Source: Alphaproteobacteria bacterium
Lineage (GTDB): Bacteria; Pseudomonadota; Alphaproteobacteria; Micropepsales; Micropepsaceae
NCBI GenBank assembly: GCA_947473475.1
Contig: CANJBZ010000004.1
Coordinates: 62,001 to 126,000 of the forward strand
Direction of reading: 5' to 3'
Length of the DNA stretch: 64,000 nucleotides
Positions 45,502 to 57,979 of this stretch are shown piece after piece. The notes beneath the pieces are model-generated. The model did no database searches, had not been told where the DNA came from, and saw only the letters and a list, made by a program, of their open reading frames with translations. Both the position numbers and the translations under genes were made by a program. Every line of letters starts with the position of its first letter. Position 1 is the stretch's first letter.

Positions 45502-48246
45502 TCACTCTTTCAGAATCTGCTTGAGCGCATACACGAGTTCGAGTGCGGACTTCGGCGTCAGCGAATCCGGGTCGGCATCGCGGAGGGCTTTTTCCAGAGC
45601 GCTCTCTTTGGGCAGCGCCGCTTTGGGTTCGCGCAGGCGGTCGGCGAAGAGGGGTAGGTCGTCGATGCGCGCCAGCGGCTTGTGGCCTTCGCGGCCTTCT
45701 TCCAGTGCCCGCAGGATTTCACCTGCACGGCCGATCACCGCTGAGGGCAGACCGGCCAGTTTCGCGACTTGGATTCCATAAGAACGGTCCGCCGCGCCGG
45801 GCGCGACTTCGTGCAGGAAGACGACGTTGTCCTTCCATTCCTTCACCCGCATGGTCGCGCAGGCGACGTCGTCCAGCCTTTCGCAGAGCGAAACCAGCTC
45901 GTGGTAGTGCGTCGCGAACAAAGCGCGCGATTTGTTGACGCCGTTCAGGTGTTCGACAACCGCCCAGGCGATGGCAAGGCCATCAAACGTCGCTGTGCCG
46001 CGTCCGATTTCATCCAGAATGACGAAAGAGCGCTCGCCCGCTTGATTGATGATGGCTGCGGTTTCCACCATCTCCACCATGAAGGTCGAACGGCCGCGCG
46101 CCAAATCGTCGGCGGCGCCGACACGGCTGAATAAACGATCGACGACGCCGATATGCGCGGACTCCGCCGGCACGTAGGAGCCCATCTGGGCAAGAATGGC
46201 GATGAGCGCGTTCTGGCGCAGAAAGGTCGATTTACCGGCCATGTTCGGTCCGGTGACCAGCCACAGCCGTCCAGGACCGCCATCGGCGCTCGCCGACGAC
46301 AGGTCGCAGCCATTGGCGGTGAACGGCCCTTTGGCTTCTGCGAGCAGCGCCGCCTCGACGACCGGGTGACGGCCGCGCACAATGCGAAACGTCAAAGAGG
46401 TGTCGATCTCAGGCTTGGCAAAGCGCTTCGTCTGCGCCAGCTCCGCCAGGGCACACGCGACGTCGATCAGCGCCAGCGAGTCCGCAATCCGCGCCAAAGC
46501 CGTTGCCGACGCGCGCACCGCTTCGCATAGCGATTCGAACAGCTCCAATTCGATGGCGAGCGCGGTTTCACCAGCCTGCGCGATCTTCATCGCCAGCCCG
46601 GCCAATTCGTCGGAGGAAAACCGCACCGCGGACGCAACGGTCTGCCGATGGCGGAACTGCCCGCCATTGCCCGTCACCATTTTATCCGCATGCGTGGCGG
46701 TGACTTCGATGAAATAGCCGAGCACCGCATTGTGCTTGATCTTCAGCGAGGCGATGCCGGTTTCACCGCGATAGCGCGATTCCAGTGCCGCGATCACGCG
46801 CCGCGATTCATCGCGCAGACTGCGCGCTTCTTCGAGCGCCGCATGGGCGCCCGCCAGAACGAAACCGCCATCGCGAGCGAAGAAGGGGGGCTCGGCAATC
46901 AGCACTTGTTCGAGCCGGTCCGACAGTGGCGTTACTTCCCCGAGCGCCTCGGCCAAATCGTTTTGCGCGGTCAGCAGCTCGCCGGGCGCGGGCTGCATCA
47001 ACTCATCCAGCTCACCCACCAAGCGGCGCAAAGCGCGCGCGGCCTTCAGCCCGTCGCGAATCGCGCCAAGATCGCGCGGACCGCCGCGTTGCACACCGAT
47101 GCGGGCTGCCGCGCGGGCGATATCGGGCGCAGCCTTTAACGCCGCTCGCATCGCCTCGCGCAATTGCGGCTTCACCAGGAAAAAGCCGACGGCATCGAGC
47201 CGTTGCGCGATCAGCCGCGGATCGGTCAGCGGCGCGGTCAGCCGCTGATGCAGCAGCCGCGCCCCGGCCGCCGTGACGGTTTGATCGATGACAGAAAGCA
47301 GACTTCCACGCCGCTCGCCGGACAGCGTCTCGGTCAGCTCGAGATTACGCCGGGTCGCCGCGTCGATGGCCATGCGCCCCGTCTCGGCATCGCGGGCGAG
47401 CGGCTTGAGACTGACGCGCTTGCCCTTTTGCGTCAGGTCGAGATAGCCGACCAGTGCGCCCGCCGCCGACAATTCCGCGCGCGAGAACGATCCGAACCCG
47501 TCCAGCACGGATACGCCGTACAGGTTCTTCAGCAGCCTTTCGCCGGTCGCCGAATCGAACGTGCCGGACGGCCTGGGCGTCAGCCGGGGCCCAAATTCCT
47601 TCAACACCTGGGCAACGCTCTCATCGGCAAGCAACCCGTCGGGGACCAGAAGTTCGCGCGGCGACAGACGGGCCAGAGCCTGGGCCAATTCGCCCGCCGT
47701 CAGCGGCTCGACGGCAAAGTCCCCCGTCGAAATGTCGGCGGAGGCCAGCGCCAACTCGCCGCCCGCGCGGCCAAGCGCCGCCAACAGGGAAGGCGCCCGC
47801 GCATCGAGCAGCGAATCCTCGGTCAATGTGCCGGGCGTGACCAGCCGGATGACTTCGCGCCGCACGGGCGCCTTGGGCCCGCGCTTCCTGGCCAGTGCCG
47901 GATCTTCCATCTGCTCGCAGACGGCAACCCGAAACCCCTTGCGTATCAGCTTTTCCAGATAGGCTTCCGCCGCATGCACCGGCACGCCGCACATGGGGAT
48001 GTCTTCGCCCAGATGCTTGCCGCGCTTGGTCAGCGCGATGTCGAGGGCGGCCGCCGCCTTGGCCGCGTCCTCGAAGAACAGCTCGTAGAAATCCCCCATC
48101 CGGTAGAACAGGAGGTAATCCTGGTGGGACGCCTTGATCTCCAGAAACTGCGCCATCATGGGCGTCGCGGAGTCGAGCCCGAGAATTTCGCGCCCGTCAG
48201 GGGCGCGGTCTACATCGTCTCGTTCGGGCGCAAAGGTTTCGGCCAT
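45502..48246 (-). CDS. mutS: DNA mismatch repair protein MutS
   Basis: 914 aa. Mismatch-reading domain with the F-x-E wedge in [16 protein letters not shown]. Connector, lever and clamp domains follow. The C-terminal ATPase has GPNMAGKST (Walker A) and [16 protein letters not shown] (Walker B), then a C-terminal helix-turn-helix. It finds mismatches and calls MutL. It is divergent from the malic-enzyme gene. Confidence 0.97.
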   Translation of the reverse strand: MAETFAPERDDVDRAPDGREILGLDSATPMMAQFLEIKASHQDYLLFYRMGDFYELFFEDAAKAAAALDIALTKRGKHLGEDIPMCGVPVHAAEAYLEKLIRKGFRVAVCEQMEDPALARKRGPKAPVRREVIRLVTPGTLTEDSLLDARAPSLLAALGRAGGELALASADISTGDFAVEPLTAGELAQALARLSPRELLVPDGLLADESVAQVLKEFGPRLTPRPSGTFDSATGERLLKNLYGVSVLDGFGSFSRAELSAAGALVGYLDLTQKGKRVSLKPLARDAETGRMAIDAATRRNLELTETLSGERRGSLLSVIDQTVTAAGARLLHQRLTAPLTDPRLIAQRLDAVGFFLVKPQLREAMRAALKAAPDIARAAARIGVQRGGPRDLGAIRDGLKAARALRRLVGELDELMQPAPGELLTAQNDLAEALGEVTPLSDRLEQVLIAEPPFFARDGGFVLAGAHAALEEARSLRDESRRVIAALESRYRGETGIASLKIKHNAVLGYFIEVTATHADKMVTGNGGQFRHRQTVASAVRFSSDELAGLAMKIAQAGETALAIELELFESLCEAVRASATALARIADSLALIDVACALAELAQTKRFAKPEIDTSLTFRIVRGRHPVVEAALLAEAKGPFTANGCDLSSASADGGPGRLWLVTGPNMAGKSTFLRQNALIAILAQMGSYVPAESAHIGVVDRLFSRVGAADDLARGRSTFMVEMVETAAIINQAGERSFVILDEIGRGTATFDGLAIAWAVVEHLNGVNKSRALFATHYHELVSLCERLDDVACATMRVKEWKDNVVFLHEVAPGAADRSYGIQVAKLAGLPSAVIGRAGEILRALEEGREGHKPLARIDDLPLFADRLREPKAALPKESALEKALRDADPDSLTPKSALELVYALKQILKE

Positions 48247-48381
48247 GGAGCGACCCTACCAGATCGGCTTGAAGCAGGGGCAGATGAGGGGGTATGCGTT
48301 CCTTGACTTGTCCCCATCTTCGCCTTGCCACATTGAACCCGATGGCCATCCGGCCCAATTTAAAAAAACATAGGGAGAATC

Positions 48382-49665
48382 ATGGCTGACCGTCCGTCCT
48401 TCACAGCCCAGGAAGCCCTCGATTTCCACGCGGGTGACAAACCGGGGAAACTTGAGATCCGCGCCACCAAGCCAATGGCGACACAACGGGACCTGTCGCT
48501 GGCCTATTCTCCGGGCGTCGCGGTGCCCTGCCTGGCAATCGCCGCAAACCCCGATGATGCCTATCTCTATACGACCCGCGCGAACCGGGTGGCGGTGATC
48601 TCCAACGGGACGGCCGTCCTGGGCCTCGGCGACCTTGGCGCGCTGGCCTCCAAGCCGGTGATGGAAGGCAAGGCGGTGCTGTTCAAGCGCTTTGCCGATA
48701 TCGACGCCATCGATCTGGAAGTCGACACGACCGATGTCGAAGCCTTCATCGGCGCGGTCCGCTATCTCGGGCCTACCTTTGGCGGGATCAATCTGGAAGA
48801 CATCAAAGCCCCCGACTGCTTCATCATCGAGCAGCGGTTGCGCGCATTGATGGACATTCCGGTCTTCCACGACGACCAGCACGGCACGGCCATCATCACC
48901 GCGGCCGGTTTCATCAACGCGCTGCAGCTCACGGGGCGGAAGATCGAGACCACGAAAGTGGTGGTCAACGGCGCGGGCGCGGCTGGCATCGCCTGTCTGG
49001 ACTTGCTGGTCGGCATGGGACTGATGCGGAGCAATGTCATTCTTTGCGACACCAAGGGCGTCATCCATGCCGGTCGCACGGAGGGCATGAATCAATGGAA
49101 AATGCCTTACGCCGCCGAGACGAACGCCCGCTCGCTGGCCGATGCATTGCAAGGCGCCGACGTGTTTATCGGGCTTTCCGCCAAGGGCGCGGTGACCCAG
49201 GAAATGGTCAAAGCGATGGCCAAAGATCCCATCATTTTCGCCATGGCCAATCCCGACCCGGAAATCACGCCCGAAGAAGTACACGCTGTTCGCGACGATG
49301 CGATCATCGCAACGGGGCGGTCGGACTATCCGAACCAGATCAACAATGTGCTGGGCTTTCCCTACATTTTCCGCGGCGCGCTCGATGTCGCGGCAACGAC
49401 CATCAACGAAGAGATGAAGATCGCCGCGGCGCACGCGCTGGCCGAGCTCGCGCGCGAAGCCGTGCCCGATGAGGTCGCCGCCGCCTATCGCGGCGCGCGC
49501 TATGTGTATGGGCGCGATTATCTCATTCCCGTGCCGTTCGATCCCCGGCTGATCTCGCGTGTGTCATCCGCCGTTGCCGAAGCGGCCATGCACAGCGGGG
49601 TCGCCCGCCGCCCGATTGCAGACATGGATGCGTACCGCAAACGTCTGGACGCACGGCTGGGATAG
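48382..49665 (+). CDS. NADP-type malic enzyme, single-domain form
   Basis: 427 aa. Oxidative decarboxylation of malate to pyruvate. Visible marks: [14 protein letters not shown], the catalytic Lys and Asp region [51 protein letters not shown] and the NADP fold [18 protein letters not shown]. MaeB proteins of this type usually carry a C-terminal phosphotransacetylase-like domain of about 330 aa; here the protein ends after the malic-enzyme part. The ends look natural (GGGAGAATC before ATG, stop 6 bp before the next gene), so this is a stand-alone variant. NADP versus NAD preference is inferred. Confidence 0.9.
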   Translation: MADRPSFTAQEALDFHAGDKPGKLEIRATKPMATQRDLSLAYSPGVAVPCLAIAANPDDAYLYTTRANRVAVISNGTAVLGLGDLGALASKPVMEGKAVLFKRFADIDAIDLEVDTTDVEAFIGAVRYLGPTFGGINLEDIKAPDCFIIEQRLRALMDIPVFHDDQHGTAIITAAGFINALQLTGRKIETTKVVVNGAGAAGIACLDLLVGMGLMRSNVILCDTKGVIHAGRTEGMNQWKMPYAAETNARSLADALQGADVFIGLSAKGAVTQEMVKAMAKDPIIFAMANPDPEITPEEVHAVRDDAIIATGRSDYPNQINNVLGFPYIFRGALDVAATTINEEMKIAAAHALAELAREAVPDEVAAAYRGARYVYGRDYLIPVPFDPRLISRVSSAVAEAAMHSGVARRPIADMDAYRKRLDARLG

Positions 49666-49671
49666 GCCGCA

Positions 49672-50859
49672 ATGCGAGCGCTGCACCTCCTGTCCCTCGC
49701 CTGCAGCGCCGCAATTTTGTGCGGACCCGCCTGGGCACAGCCCGCTGCGCCCGATCCCGTGGCGGCGCTGGTCAAGCGGCTCGACCTGACGCGGTATATG
49801 GCGACGATCAAAAGCCTGACGCTGTTTGGCGACCGGCGTCAGGGGACGGATCGTAACCGCGCCGCGCTCGATTGGATCGAGGGCCAACTGAAGAGTTACG
49901 GCTGCGCGGCGGAGCGGTTCCCGTACCAATATCCCCCGCCAGCGGGAGCGCCGGTTCCGGTACGCGCCACCGCGCCAACTTCCGAGATTTCCGTGGGCGG
50001 CGGACGGCGGCGCGGCGTGCGCGTGGCGACCGGCGTGAACGACGATCCCGAGGCACAACCCGATCTGACGCTCCGGCGCTTGAACAACCAGCCCTCCGCA
50101 CCGGGGCCGCGCGAAGAAATCTACTGCACCAAAATCGGCGCTGAGCGTCCCGGCGAGATGTACATCGTCAGCGCCCATATGGACGGCATCGGTTGGGGCG
50201 AAGCGGCCAATGACGATGGCTCCGGCACTGCGCTGGTGATGGAGCTGGCGCGCATTCTCAGCAGCCCCGATGTGCGCACCATCAGGTCCATTCGCTTTAT
50301 TCTCTGGAACAATGAAGAGACGGGCCTGAACGGCGCCCGCGCCTATGTTCAGGCCCGCAGCGCCCTCCAAGGCAAAGAAACCCCGGCAGGGTCAGGCAGA
50401 TTTCCCGAACCGAAATGGCTCGGCATGATCCAGCACGACATGCTGCTGTTCGACCACGGCATGCCGCGCCCCGACGGGACGCTGGCCAAGGAGCAGCGGC
50501 CGGAAGCCGATATCAATGTCGAGTATCAGGAGAGCTCCAAACTTGCCGGACCATCTCAGGCGCTGGCCTGGGAATTGGAGCGGGCCAACGAAGCCTACGC
50601 GGTCACCTATCCCGTGACGGTCGGTTCGCACATGACCAACACGGACTCGACGCCATTTCAGGATTTTGCCCCTTCGATCAGCGTGCGCGAGAACGAGCGC
50701 GGCACACAGGTCGGCAATGGCTGGGACCCGCATTGGCACCAGCCGACCGACATCTACGCCAACTTCACCGACAAGGATTTCCAGCTCGGCCTGAACGCCG
50801 CCCAAACCACCTTGGCCGCCGTCGCGCGCCTTTCCGGCGCCACGCTGGCGGGCAAATAA
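49672..50859 (+). CDS. M28-family secreted metallopeptidase
   Basis: 395 aa with a signal peptide (MRALHLLSLACSAAILCGPAWA). Co-catalytic zinc aminopeptidase fold: SAHMDGIGWGEAANDDGSGTALVMELARIL supplies H and D ligands, and LWNNEETGLNGARAYV the general base Glu. The C-terminal HMTNTDSTPFQDFAPSISV and HWHQPTDIYANF hold the remaining ligands. Probably a periplasmic aminopeptidase. It begins six bases after the malic-enzyme stop, so they form an operon. Confidence 0.88.
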   Translation: MRALHLLSLACSAAILCGPAWAQPAAPDPVAALVKRLDLTRYMATIKSLTLFGDRRQGTDRNRAALDWIEGQLKSYGCAAERFPYQYPPPAGAPVPVRATAPTSEISVGGGRRRGVRVATGVNDDPEAQPDLTLRRLNNQPSAPGPREEIYCTKIGAERPGEMYIVSAHMDGIGWGEAANDDGSGTALVMELARILSSPDVRTIRSIRFILWNNEETGLNGARAYVQARSALQGKETPAGSGRFPEPKWLGMIQHDMLLFDHGMPRPDGTLAKEQRPEADINVEYQESSKLAGPSQALAWELERANEAYAVTYPVTVGSHMTNTDSTPFQDFAPSISVRENERGTQVGNGWDPHWHQPTDIYANFTDKDFQLGLNAAQTTLAAVARLSGATLAGK

Positions 50860-50959
50860 AGAACGCCATCGGCGAAAAATACAGCCGCCGATTTAGCCTC
50901 TTCTTAGGTTGTGCTATAGAAACTGCGGGTGCGGCAATGGTCGCCAGTGGGAGAACTTC

Positions 50960-51205
50960 ATGAGCAAAATCGTCATTCTTGCGTCCGCGGCTTTGGCCCT
51001 TTGCGCCTGCGCGACGAGCGAACAAACCCGCCAAGTCGCCTCGGCCAATTGTCAGGCGGTCGGCATCACGCAGAGGGACCCACAGTTCGAGACCTGCATG
51101 AAGTCGTTTTCGTATCAGCACATCGAGGCGGATCTGAGCCAGAACTATCACAACTCCATCCGGGCCGTTCAGGACCGCAAGCTCGGACACAACGATCTTT
51201 ATTAA
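50960..51205 (+). CDS. Small lipoprotein of unknown function
   Basis: 81 aa from the ATG at 50960 with GGGAG upstream. Lipobox ALCAC after a signal (MSKIVILASAALA). The mature part has two further Cys (ASANCQAVGITQRDPQFETCMKSF) that could pair, then a helical end. Expected on the outer membrane. No named family recognised. It lies between the peptidase and dnaK. Confidence 0.7.
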   Translation: MSKIVILASAALALCACATSEQTRQVASANCQAVGITQRDPQFETCMKSFSYQHIEADLSQNYHNSIRAVQDRKLGHNDLY

Positions 51206-51329
51206 ATCATTTCTAAACTGGCGTGCCTGCCGCCGCGTTTGGCCGCAGGCGATGGGGCGATTGGCCGGCAAGACGCTGTTTTCGTGACCAAAGCGGCGAA
51301 AAAACCGCATCTGGAACCTTGTTCACGCG

Positions 51330-51359
51330 GTTGCGGCCTTCTACCCCCCTTCCTATATA
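51330..51359 (+). promoter_or_regulatory. Putative heat-shock (sigma32-type) promoter of dnaK
   Basis: GTTGCG then, 16-18 bases later, CCTATATA. This is close to the alphaproteobacterial sigma32 pattern CTTG-N17-18-CYTATNT, with one mismatch at the first -35 base. It is about 100 bp upstream of the dnaK ATG, which has a strong AGGAGG site. No CIRCE inverted repeat was seen. Confidence 0.5.
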
Positions 51360-51461
51360 CGCCCTGAACGCCTTTCGTTTTGGCTTTGCATCGAAGGGGG
51401 TGGATCAGCGGCCGCTTCCGTTTGAAGGGCCCACATATCCATCCGCCGTCAGGAGGTTTTT

Positions 51462-53390
<1,929 letters not shown>

Positions 53391-53510
53391 GTCTGCTCAA
53401 TAGCGATAGCAACGTTGGAAGCCGGGTGATGCGATCATGAAGTGTTTTCTGATTTGCAGAATCCGGCTTTCGGCTTTTAAGGTCAGCGATACCGCTGGGG
53501 GGCGGAGCGT

Positions 53511-54638
53511 ATGAAGCGGTGTTATTACGAGGTGCTCGGCGCCCAGAAGACCGCTTCGGCGGCGGAGTTGAAGGCGGGCTATCGCAAGCTGGCGATGGAA
53601 TTGCATCCCGACCGGAATCCCGGTGACGCGACGGCCGAGGTCAAATTCAAAGAACTCAACGAAGCCTATGAAGTCCTGAAGGACGACCAGAAGCGCGGCG
53701 CCTATGACCGCTTCGGCCACGCCGCGTTCGAGAATGGCGGCATGGGCCGCGGCGCACCCAGTTCCGGTTTCGGCGCTTCGTTCACCGATGTGTTCGACGA
53801 TTTGTTCGGCGAATTCATGGGCGGCAAAGGCGGCCGGGGCCAGCGGTCAAACCGCGGCAACGATCTGCGCTACGATATGGAAATCGCGCTCGAAGACGCC
53901 TATCGCGGCAAGCCGGCGCAAATCCGCGTTCCCACGGCTGTGGCCTGCGAAGAATGCGAAGGCTCCGGCGCGCAAGCCGGTACAAAGCCTGAGACCTGCG
54001 GCACCTGCAACGGCCACGGCAAAGTGCGCGCGACCCAAGGCTTCTTCACCATCGAACGCACCTGCCCCAAATGCCGGGGACAGGGACGCGTCGTGCGCAA
54101 TCCGTGCAAGGCGTGCAGCGGCGCCGGACAAACTCAGAAAGAACGCACGCTGTCGGTCGACATTCCGCCAGGCGTCGAAGAGGGCACGCGCATCCGTTTG
54201 TCGGGCGAAGGCCAGGCCGGATTGAATGGCGGTCCGCCGGGCGATTTGTATATTTTCCTGTCCGTCAAACAGCACCCGATGTTTCAGCGCGACAGCAACG
54301 ATCTCTATTGCCGCGTGCCGATTTCGTTCACGACGGCGGCGCTCGGCGGCGAAATCGAAGTGCCGACGCTGGCCGGAAACGGCACGCGCATCAGCATCCC
54401 CGAAGGCACACAGGCCGGGCATCAATTCCGTCTGCGCGGCAAAGGCATGCCGGGACTGAAGTCACGCAATTTCGGCGATCTGTTCGTCGAAGTGCGCGTG
54501 GAGACGCCGGTGCGTTTGACCAAAAAGCAAAAAGAATTGCTGCGCGCCTTCGAAGCCGAAGCCCCCGCAGGCAGCAATCCGGATTCGGAAAGCTTCTTCG
54601 CCAAAATGAAAGATTTCCTGGCCGGCGCCGCGGAGTAA
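53511..54638 (+). CDS. dnaJ: Hsp40 co-chaperone DnaJ
   Basis: 375 aa. J domain with [10 protein letters not shown] (HPD activates DnaK), a Gly/Phe-rich linker, a zinc domain with four CXXCXGXG repeats ([32 protein letters not shown]), and the beta-rich substrate domain with dimerisation tail. Downstream on the other strand, a UDG-like gene converges within 8 bp. Confidence 0.97.
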   Translation: MKRCYYEVLGAQKTASAAELKAGYRKLAMELHPDRNPGDATAEVKFKELNEAYEVLKDDQKRGAYDRFGHAAFENGGMGRGAPSSGFGASFTDVFDDLFGEFMGGKGGRGQRSNRGNDLRYDMEIALEDAYRGKPAQIRVPTAVACEECEGSGAQAGTKPETCGTCNGHGKVRATQGFFTIERTCPKCRGQGRVVRNPCKACSGAGQTQKERTLSVDIPPGVEEGTRIRLSGEGQAGLNGGPPGDLYIFLSVKQHPMFQRDSNDLYCRVPISFTTAALGGEIEVPTLAGNGTRISIPEGTQAGHQFRLRGKGMPGLKSRNFGDLFVEVRVETPVRLTKKQKELLRAFEAEAPAGSNPDSESFFAKMKDFLAGAAE

Positions 54639-54646
54639 CGCTGGCG

Positions 54647-55243
54647 CTATTTTGGCGGCAGAGCCAAACAATATTGCACAGCGTTACGCATCACCTCGCC
54701 CGGTGCGCCCTGCGGATGACGCAGGCCGAACGCCATGGCGTGATGCCCGTTGGCCGAGTACGTGCCAAATCGAAATCCGTGCTTTTCGAAACCTGGGAGC
54801 GGTTGAGTATCCCCGCCGGCGTTTTCTTCATCCGTATTGGGAAATGTCTGCCAGCCTTTTCCAGAGCTGTTTGTGAATGCAAACAGCTTCTGGGGTTTGC
54901 ATTCCGCAACAATTTGCAGGAGCCGTGCCTTCGCCCGCTTTACCTGGTCTTTCGAGCCCAGTGCGTAACGATCCGACGGCGATCCCACCGACTCCGGCAG
55001 GTAGTTGAAGAACAGCACTCTGTTCCAGAACAACTGAGGCGAGTCGTATCCAAAGTATTCCATTATCTGGGTAAAGAACGGACTGGCCGTGTCACCGTTG
55101 ACAACGCGGTGAAGTATTTCGCGTGTTAACTGATCATGATCCGATTCATCGGTCGTGTAATGCGAATTACCCACAATTGCGATGCGCTGACCGCTCAGAC
55201 CCTCATCATACAGCGTGCCCTTCCAGGGTTTATGTTCAATCAT
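54647..55243 (-). CDS. UDG-fold orphan protein with NSHY motif
   Basis: About 198 aa from the ATG at 55243 (the annotated TTG at 55264 lies 7 codons upstream). The start of the fold is RIAIVGNSHYTTDESDHDQLTREILHRVVNGDTASPFFTQIMEYFG, and FWNRVLFFNYLPESVG follows; G-N/E-S-H-Y plus such segments are seen in a large uracil-DNA-glycosylase-fold group of uncharacterised bacterial proteins. It lacks the classical UDG water-activating and leucine-loop motifs as far as I can see. Its sequence is somewhat less GC-rich than the neighbours, and it lies beside a toxin-antitoxin pair, so recent acquisition is possible. Confidence 0.6.
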   Translation of the reverse strand: MIEHKPWKGTLYDEGLSGQRIAIVGNSHYTTDESDHDQLTREILHRVVNGDTASPFFTQIMEYFGYDSPQLFWNRVLFFNYLPESVGSPSDRYALGSKDQVKRAKARLLQIVAECKPQKLFAFTNSSGKGWQTFPNTDEENAGGDTQPLPGFEKHGFRFGTYSANGHHAMAFGLRHPQGAPGEVMRNAVQYCLALPPK

Positions 55244-55330
55244 CGATGAGCGACCCACGGGCAAACTATGACGTCAATATTTAGAGCGAATTCTTGGAAA
55301 GCTGAAGGTACCCGCGCGATTGCATCGATA

Positions 55331-55352
55331 CCCATATTCCCATAAATATGGG
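55331..55352 (+). promoter_or_regulatory. Palindromic operator candidate of vapBC-2
   Basis: CCCATATT-CCCATA-AATATGGG: 8-bp arms with a 6-base spacer that repeats CCCATA. It is 26 bp upstream of the antitoxin ATG at 55378, a normal place for antitoxin binding. Confidence 0.55.
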
Positions 55353-55377
55353 TTTCCTGATTGCAGGTATGAGCCAC

Positions 55378-55620
55378 ATGAAAACGACGGTTGAAATTCC
55401 TGATGACCTTTACCGCAAGGCTAAGGCGGAGGCTGCCCTGCGAGGCAGAAAAGTCAAAGATCTGGTTGAGGAGGGGCTTCGTTCTGTTCTCGGCACACAG
55501 CCGAAGGAGAAGCGACCCAGCTTGGCTGGTCTCATGAAGGATGCGTGTGGCGTCGTCAATTCGGGAATTCCCGATCTCGGGTCAAACGGGAAGCATCTTG
55601 CTGACTTTGGCAAAAAATGA
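55378..55620 (+). CDS. VapB-type antitoxin (second pair)
   Basis: 80 aa from the ATG at 55378. MKTTVEIPDDLYRKAKAEAALRGRKVKDLVEEGLRSVLG is a ribbon-helix-helix-type DNA-binding domain, followed by a flexible charged tail that would hold the toxin. Its stop overlaps the toxin start by 4 bp. No sequence similarity to the first VapB is evident, so the two pairs are independent. Confidence 0.85.
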   Translation: MKTTVEIPDDLYRKAKAEAALRGRKVKDLVEEGLRSVLGTQPKEKRPSLAGLMKDACGVVNSGIPDLGSNGKHLADFGKK

Positions 55621-56030
55621 CCGCCGCGATCGTTGATACCGGTCCGCTCGTCGCGTTCTTCGATCGGGCGGAGAGGCATCATCGCTGGACGGTCAGCCGA
55701 ATGAAGGAGCTCGACGCACCGCTTCTTGTGTGCGAGCCGGTTCTGGCGGAAACGATGTATCTCCTGAGCCGATTTTCGAAGGCCCAGCAAGCGTTGTTCG
55801 GCTTGCTTCAAAACGGCGCGCTGAAGCTGGCATTTCATGTTGAAGATCATGTGGCGGAGTTGCGCGCGCTGCATGCAAAGTATCGCGACCAGCCAATGTC
55901 TTTAGCCGACGCATGCGTCGTGCGGATGGCCGAACTTCAAGAAGACCATAAGGTTTTCACGCTCGATTCCGATTTCCTGGTTTATCGGAAACGCGGCCGC
56001 CAAGCGATTGAACTCATCTATCCTGGCTGA
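55617..56030 (+). CDS. VapC PIN-domain toxin (second pair)
   Basis: 137 aa. PIN acidic residues: IVDTGPLVAFFDR (Asp), CEPVLAETMYLLSR (Glu), MSLADACVVRMAE (Asp) and FTLDSDFLVY (Asp). Overlaps the antitoxin stop (ATGA). A strong terminator follows 20 bp downstream, so the pair is a self-contained unit. Confidence 0.88.
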   Translation: MTAAIVDTGPLVAFFDRAERHHRWTVSRMKELDAPLLVCEPVLAETMYLLSRFSKAQQALFGLLQNGALKLAFHVEDHVAELRALHAKYRDQPMSLADACVVRMAELQEDHKVFTLDSDFLVYRKRGRQAIELIYPG

Positions 56031-56050
56031 CGCAATGCGCCCCCTTACAC

Positions 56051-56082
56051 GCAAAAGGCCCGGAGCGATCCGGGCCTTTTGC
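56051..56082. terminator. Bidirectional hairpin terminator
   Basis: GCAAAAGGCCCGGA-GCGA-TCCGGGCCTTTTGC, a perfect 14-bp stem with A-run and T-run on either side. It ends vapC on one strand and pckG on the other. A second, GC-rich hairpin (TTTCCTCCCCCG..CGGGGGAGGAAA) follows at about 56106-56134; it is a relative of the lptE-side repeats. Confidence 0.85.
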
Positions 56083-56140
56083 TTTGCTCAAGGACATCCC
56101 CGATTTTTCCTCCCCCGTTGTTACGGGGGAGGAAAACTGT

Positions 56141-57979
56141 TTACCCCGCGCTCCAGACCGGGGGCGCGGCCTTCAGTGTGCGGATCAAATCCTGGCGCTT
56201 GGCTTCGAGTTCAGCCGGTAGACGGCCGCCGAACTGTTCGAAATGCGCGGCTTGGTCTTCGGCCTCTTCAAGCGCTTCGGCGCGGTCGATGTCGCTGATG
56301 CGCTGATATTTGTGCTGGTCGAAATCCAGTCCCTGCCAGGGAATATCCTGATAGCGCGGCTGGAAGCCGAACGGGCCTTCCGGCGCATACGTGGCGCGGC
56401 CGTTGACGCGGTCCACGATCCACTTGAGTACGCGCATGTTGTCGCCGAAGCCCGGCCACACGAATTTGCCGTTCTCGTCCTTGCGGAACCAGTTCACGCG
56501 ATAGATGCGCGGCAGCTTCGTGACGCTGTTCTTGATGCCGAGCCAGTGCTTCCAATAATCGCCCATGTTGTAGCCGCAGAACGGCAGCATCGCGAACGGA
56601 TCACGACGGATCGCCGCCTGATTGTCGGCCGCCGCCGTAGCTTCCGAGCCCATGACGGACGCCCAATAGACGCCCGATTCCCAATCCTTGGCTTCATAGA
56701 CGAGCGGGAAAATACGCGACAAACGCCCGCCGAAAATGAACGCTGAAATCGGCACGCCTTCCGGATCGTCACCGGCCGGATCGTAGCTCGGGCACTGACG
56801 CGCCGAGACCGTGAAGCGCGAATTGGGATGCGCCGCCTTGCGCCCGGATTCCGGCGTCCAGTCCTTGCCCTGCCAATCGATCAGATGCGCAGGCGCCTTA
56901 TCCGTCAGGCCTTCCCACCACACATCGCCATCGTCGGTCAGCGCGACATTGGTGAAGACGCAATCGTGGTCGAGCATCTTCACGGCATTCGGGTTGGACT
57001 TCATGCCGGTGCCGGGCGCCACGCCGAAGAATCCCGCTTCCGGATTGATGGCGCGGAACGTGCCATCGGGACGCGGCTTGATCCAGGCGATATCATCGCC
57101 AATGGTTGTCACCTTCCAGCCGTCAAAACCTTCCGGCGGCACGATCATCGCGAAATTGGTCTTGCCGCACGCCGACGGGAACGCCGCGGCGACATAGGTC
57201 TTTTCGCCTGTCGGGCTCTCGACGCCCAGAATGAGCATGTGCTCGGCGAGCCAGCCCTGATCGCGGCCCAGCATCGAAGCGATGCGCAAAGAGAAACACT
57301 TCTTGCCGAGCAGCGCGTTGCCGCCATAGCCCGAGCCGAACGAGACGATCGAGTAATCGTCCGGGAAATGGACGATGTATTTGTGCTCGGCGTTGCACGG
57401 CCACGGCACATCCTTTGCGCCCGGCGCCAGCGGGGCCCCGACCGAATGCAGGCAGTGGACGAATTCGCCGTCGCCAAGCTGGTCGAGCGCCTTCTGTCCC
57501 ATGCGCGTCATCACGCGCATGCTGATCGCCACGTAGGGGGAATCGGTAAGCTGCACGCCGATATGCGAGATGGGCGAGCCGATCGGTCCCATGCTGAAGG
57601 GGATGACGTACATGGTGCGTCCGCGCATCGCGCCGGCGAACAAGCCGTCTAGCTTGGCGCGCATTTCCGCTGGAGCAATCCAGTTGTTGTTCGGGCCGGC
57701 ATCGATCTGCTTCTCGGAACAGATGAAGGTACGGTCTTCGACGCGCGCCACGTCCGCGGGATCGGAACGGCAAAGATAGGAGTTCGCGCGCTTGGCGGGA
57801 TTGAGTTTGATCAGCGTCCCGGCGCTGACCATTTCGGCGCAGAGCCGGTTATATTCGTCTTCCGATCCGTCGCACCAATAGATCCGGTCCGGTTTGCATT
57901 TCGCGGCCACCTCATCGACCCAGGCGAGAAGCTTCTTGTTTCTCGTCGGGGTAGCCGGAACGCTTATTGGTGCAGTCAT
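56141..57979 (-). CDS. pckG: Phosphoenolpyruvate carboxykinase, GTP-dependent type
   Basis: 612 aa from the ATG at 57979 (the TTG at 57985 is rejected; AGAGG lies eight bases upstream of the ATG). Converts oxaloacetate and GTP to PEP in gluconeogenesis. The P-loop is PSACGKTN, the GTP-type signature, and [18 protein letters not shown] and [22 protein letters not shown] match the GTP-enzyme fold. Most alphaproteobacteria are known for the ATP-type PckA, so the GTP type is less usual. With the malic enzyme it joins the C4-to-PEP/pyruvate node. Confidence 0.93.
   Translation of the reverse strand: MTAPISVPATPTRNKKLLAWVDEVAAKCKPDRIYWCDGSEDEYNRLCAEMVSAGTLIKLNPAKRANSYLCRSDPADVARVEDRTFICSEKQIDAGPNNNWIAPAEMRAKLDGLFAGAMRGRTMYVIPFSMGPIGSPISHIGVQLTDSPYVAISMRVMTRMGQKALDQLGDGEFVHCLHSVGAPLAPGAKDVPWPCNAEHKYIVHFPDDYSIVSFGSGYGGNALLGKKCFSLRIASMLGRDQGWLAEHMLILGVESPTGEKTYVAAAFPSACGKTNFAMIVPPEGFDGWKVTTIGDDIAWIKPRPDGTFRAINPEAGFFGVAPGTGMKSNPNAVKMLDHDCVFTNVALTDDGDVWWEGLTDKAPAHLIDWQGKDWTPESGRKAAHPNSRFTVSARQCPSYDPAGDDPEGVPISAFIFGGRLSRIFPLVYEAKDWESGVYWASVMGSEATAAADNQAAIRRDPFAMLPFCGYNMGDYWKHWLGIKNSVTKLPRIYRVNWFRKDENGKFVWPGFGDNMRVLKWIVDRVNGRATYAPEGPFGFQPRYQDIPWQGLDFDQHKYQRISDIDRAEALEEAEDQAAHFEQFGGRLPAELEAKRQDLIRTLKAAPPVWSAG

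Noticed and set aside
47164-48306. Plus-strand ORF of 380 aa
   Set aside because: Antisense to the N-terminal half of mutS; no family similarity seen.
48256-49434. Minus-strand ORF of 392 aa
   Set aside because: Antisense to the malic-enzyme gene, whose motifs are complete.
51318-51324. CTTGTTC as the -35 box of the dnaK promoter
   Set aside because: It is about 30 bases from CCTATATA, too far for a sigma32 promoter; GTTGCG at 51330 has the right spacing.
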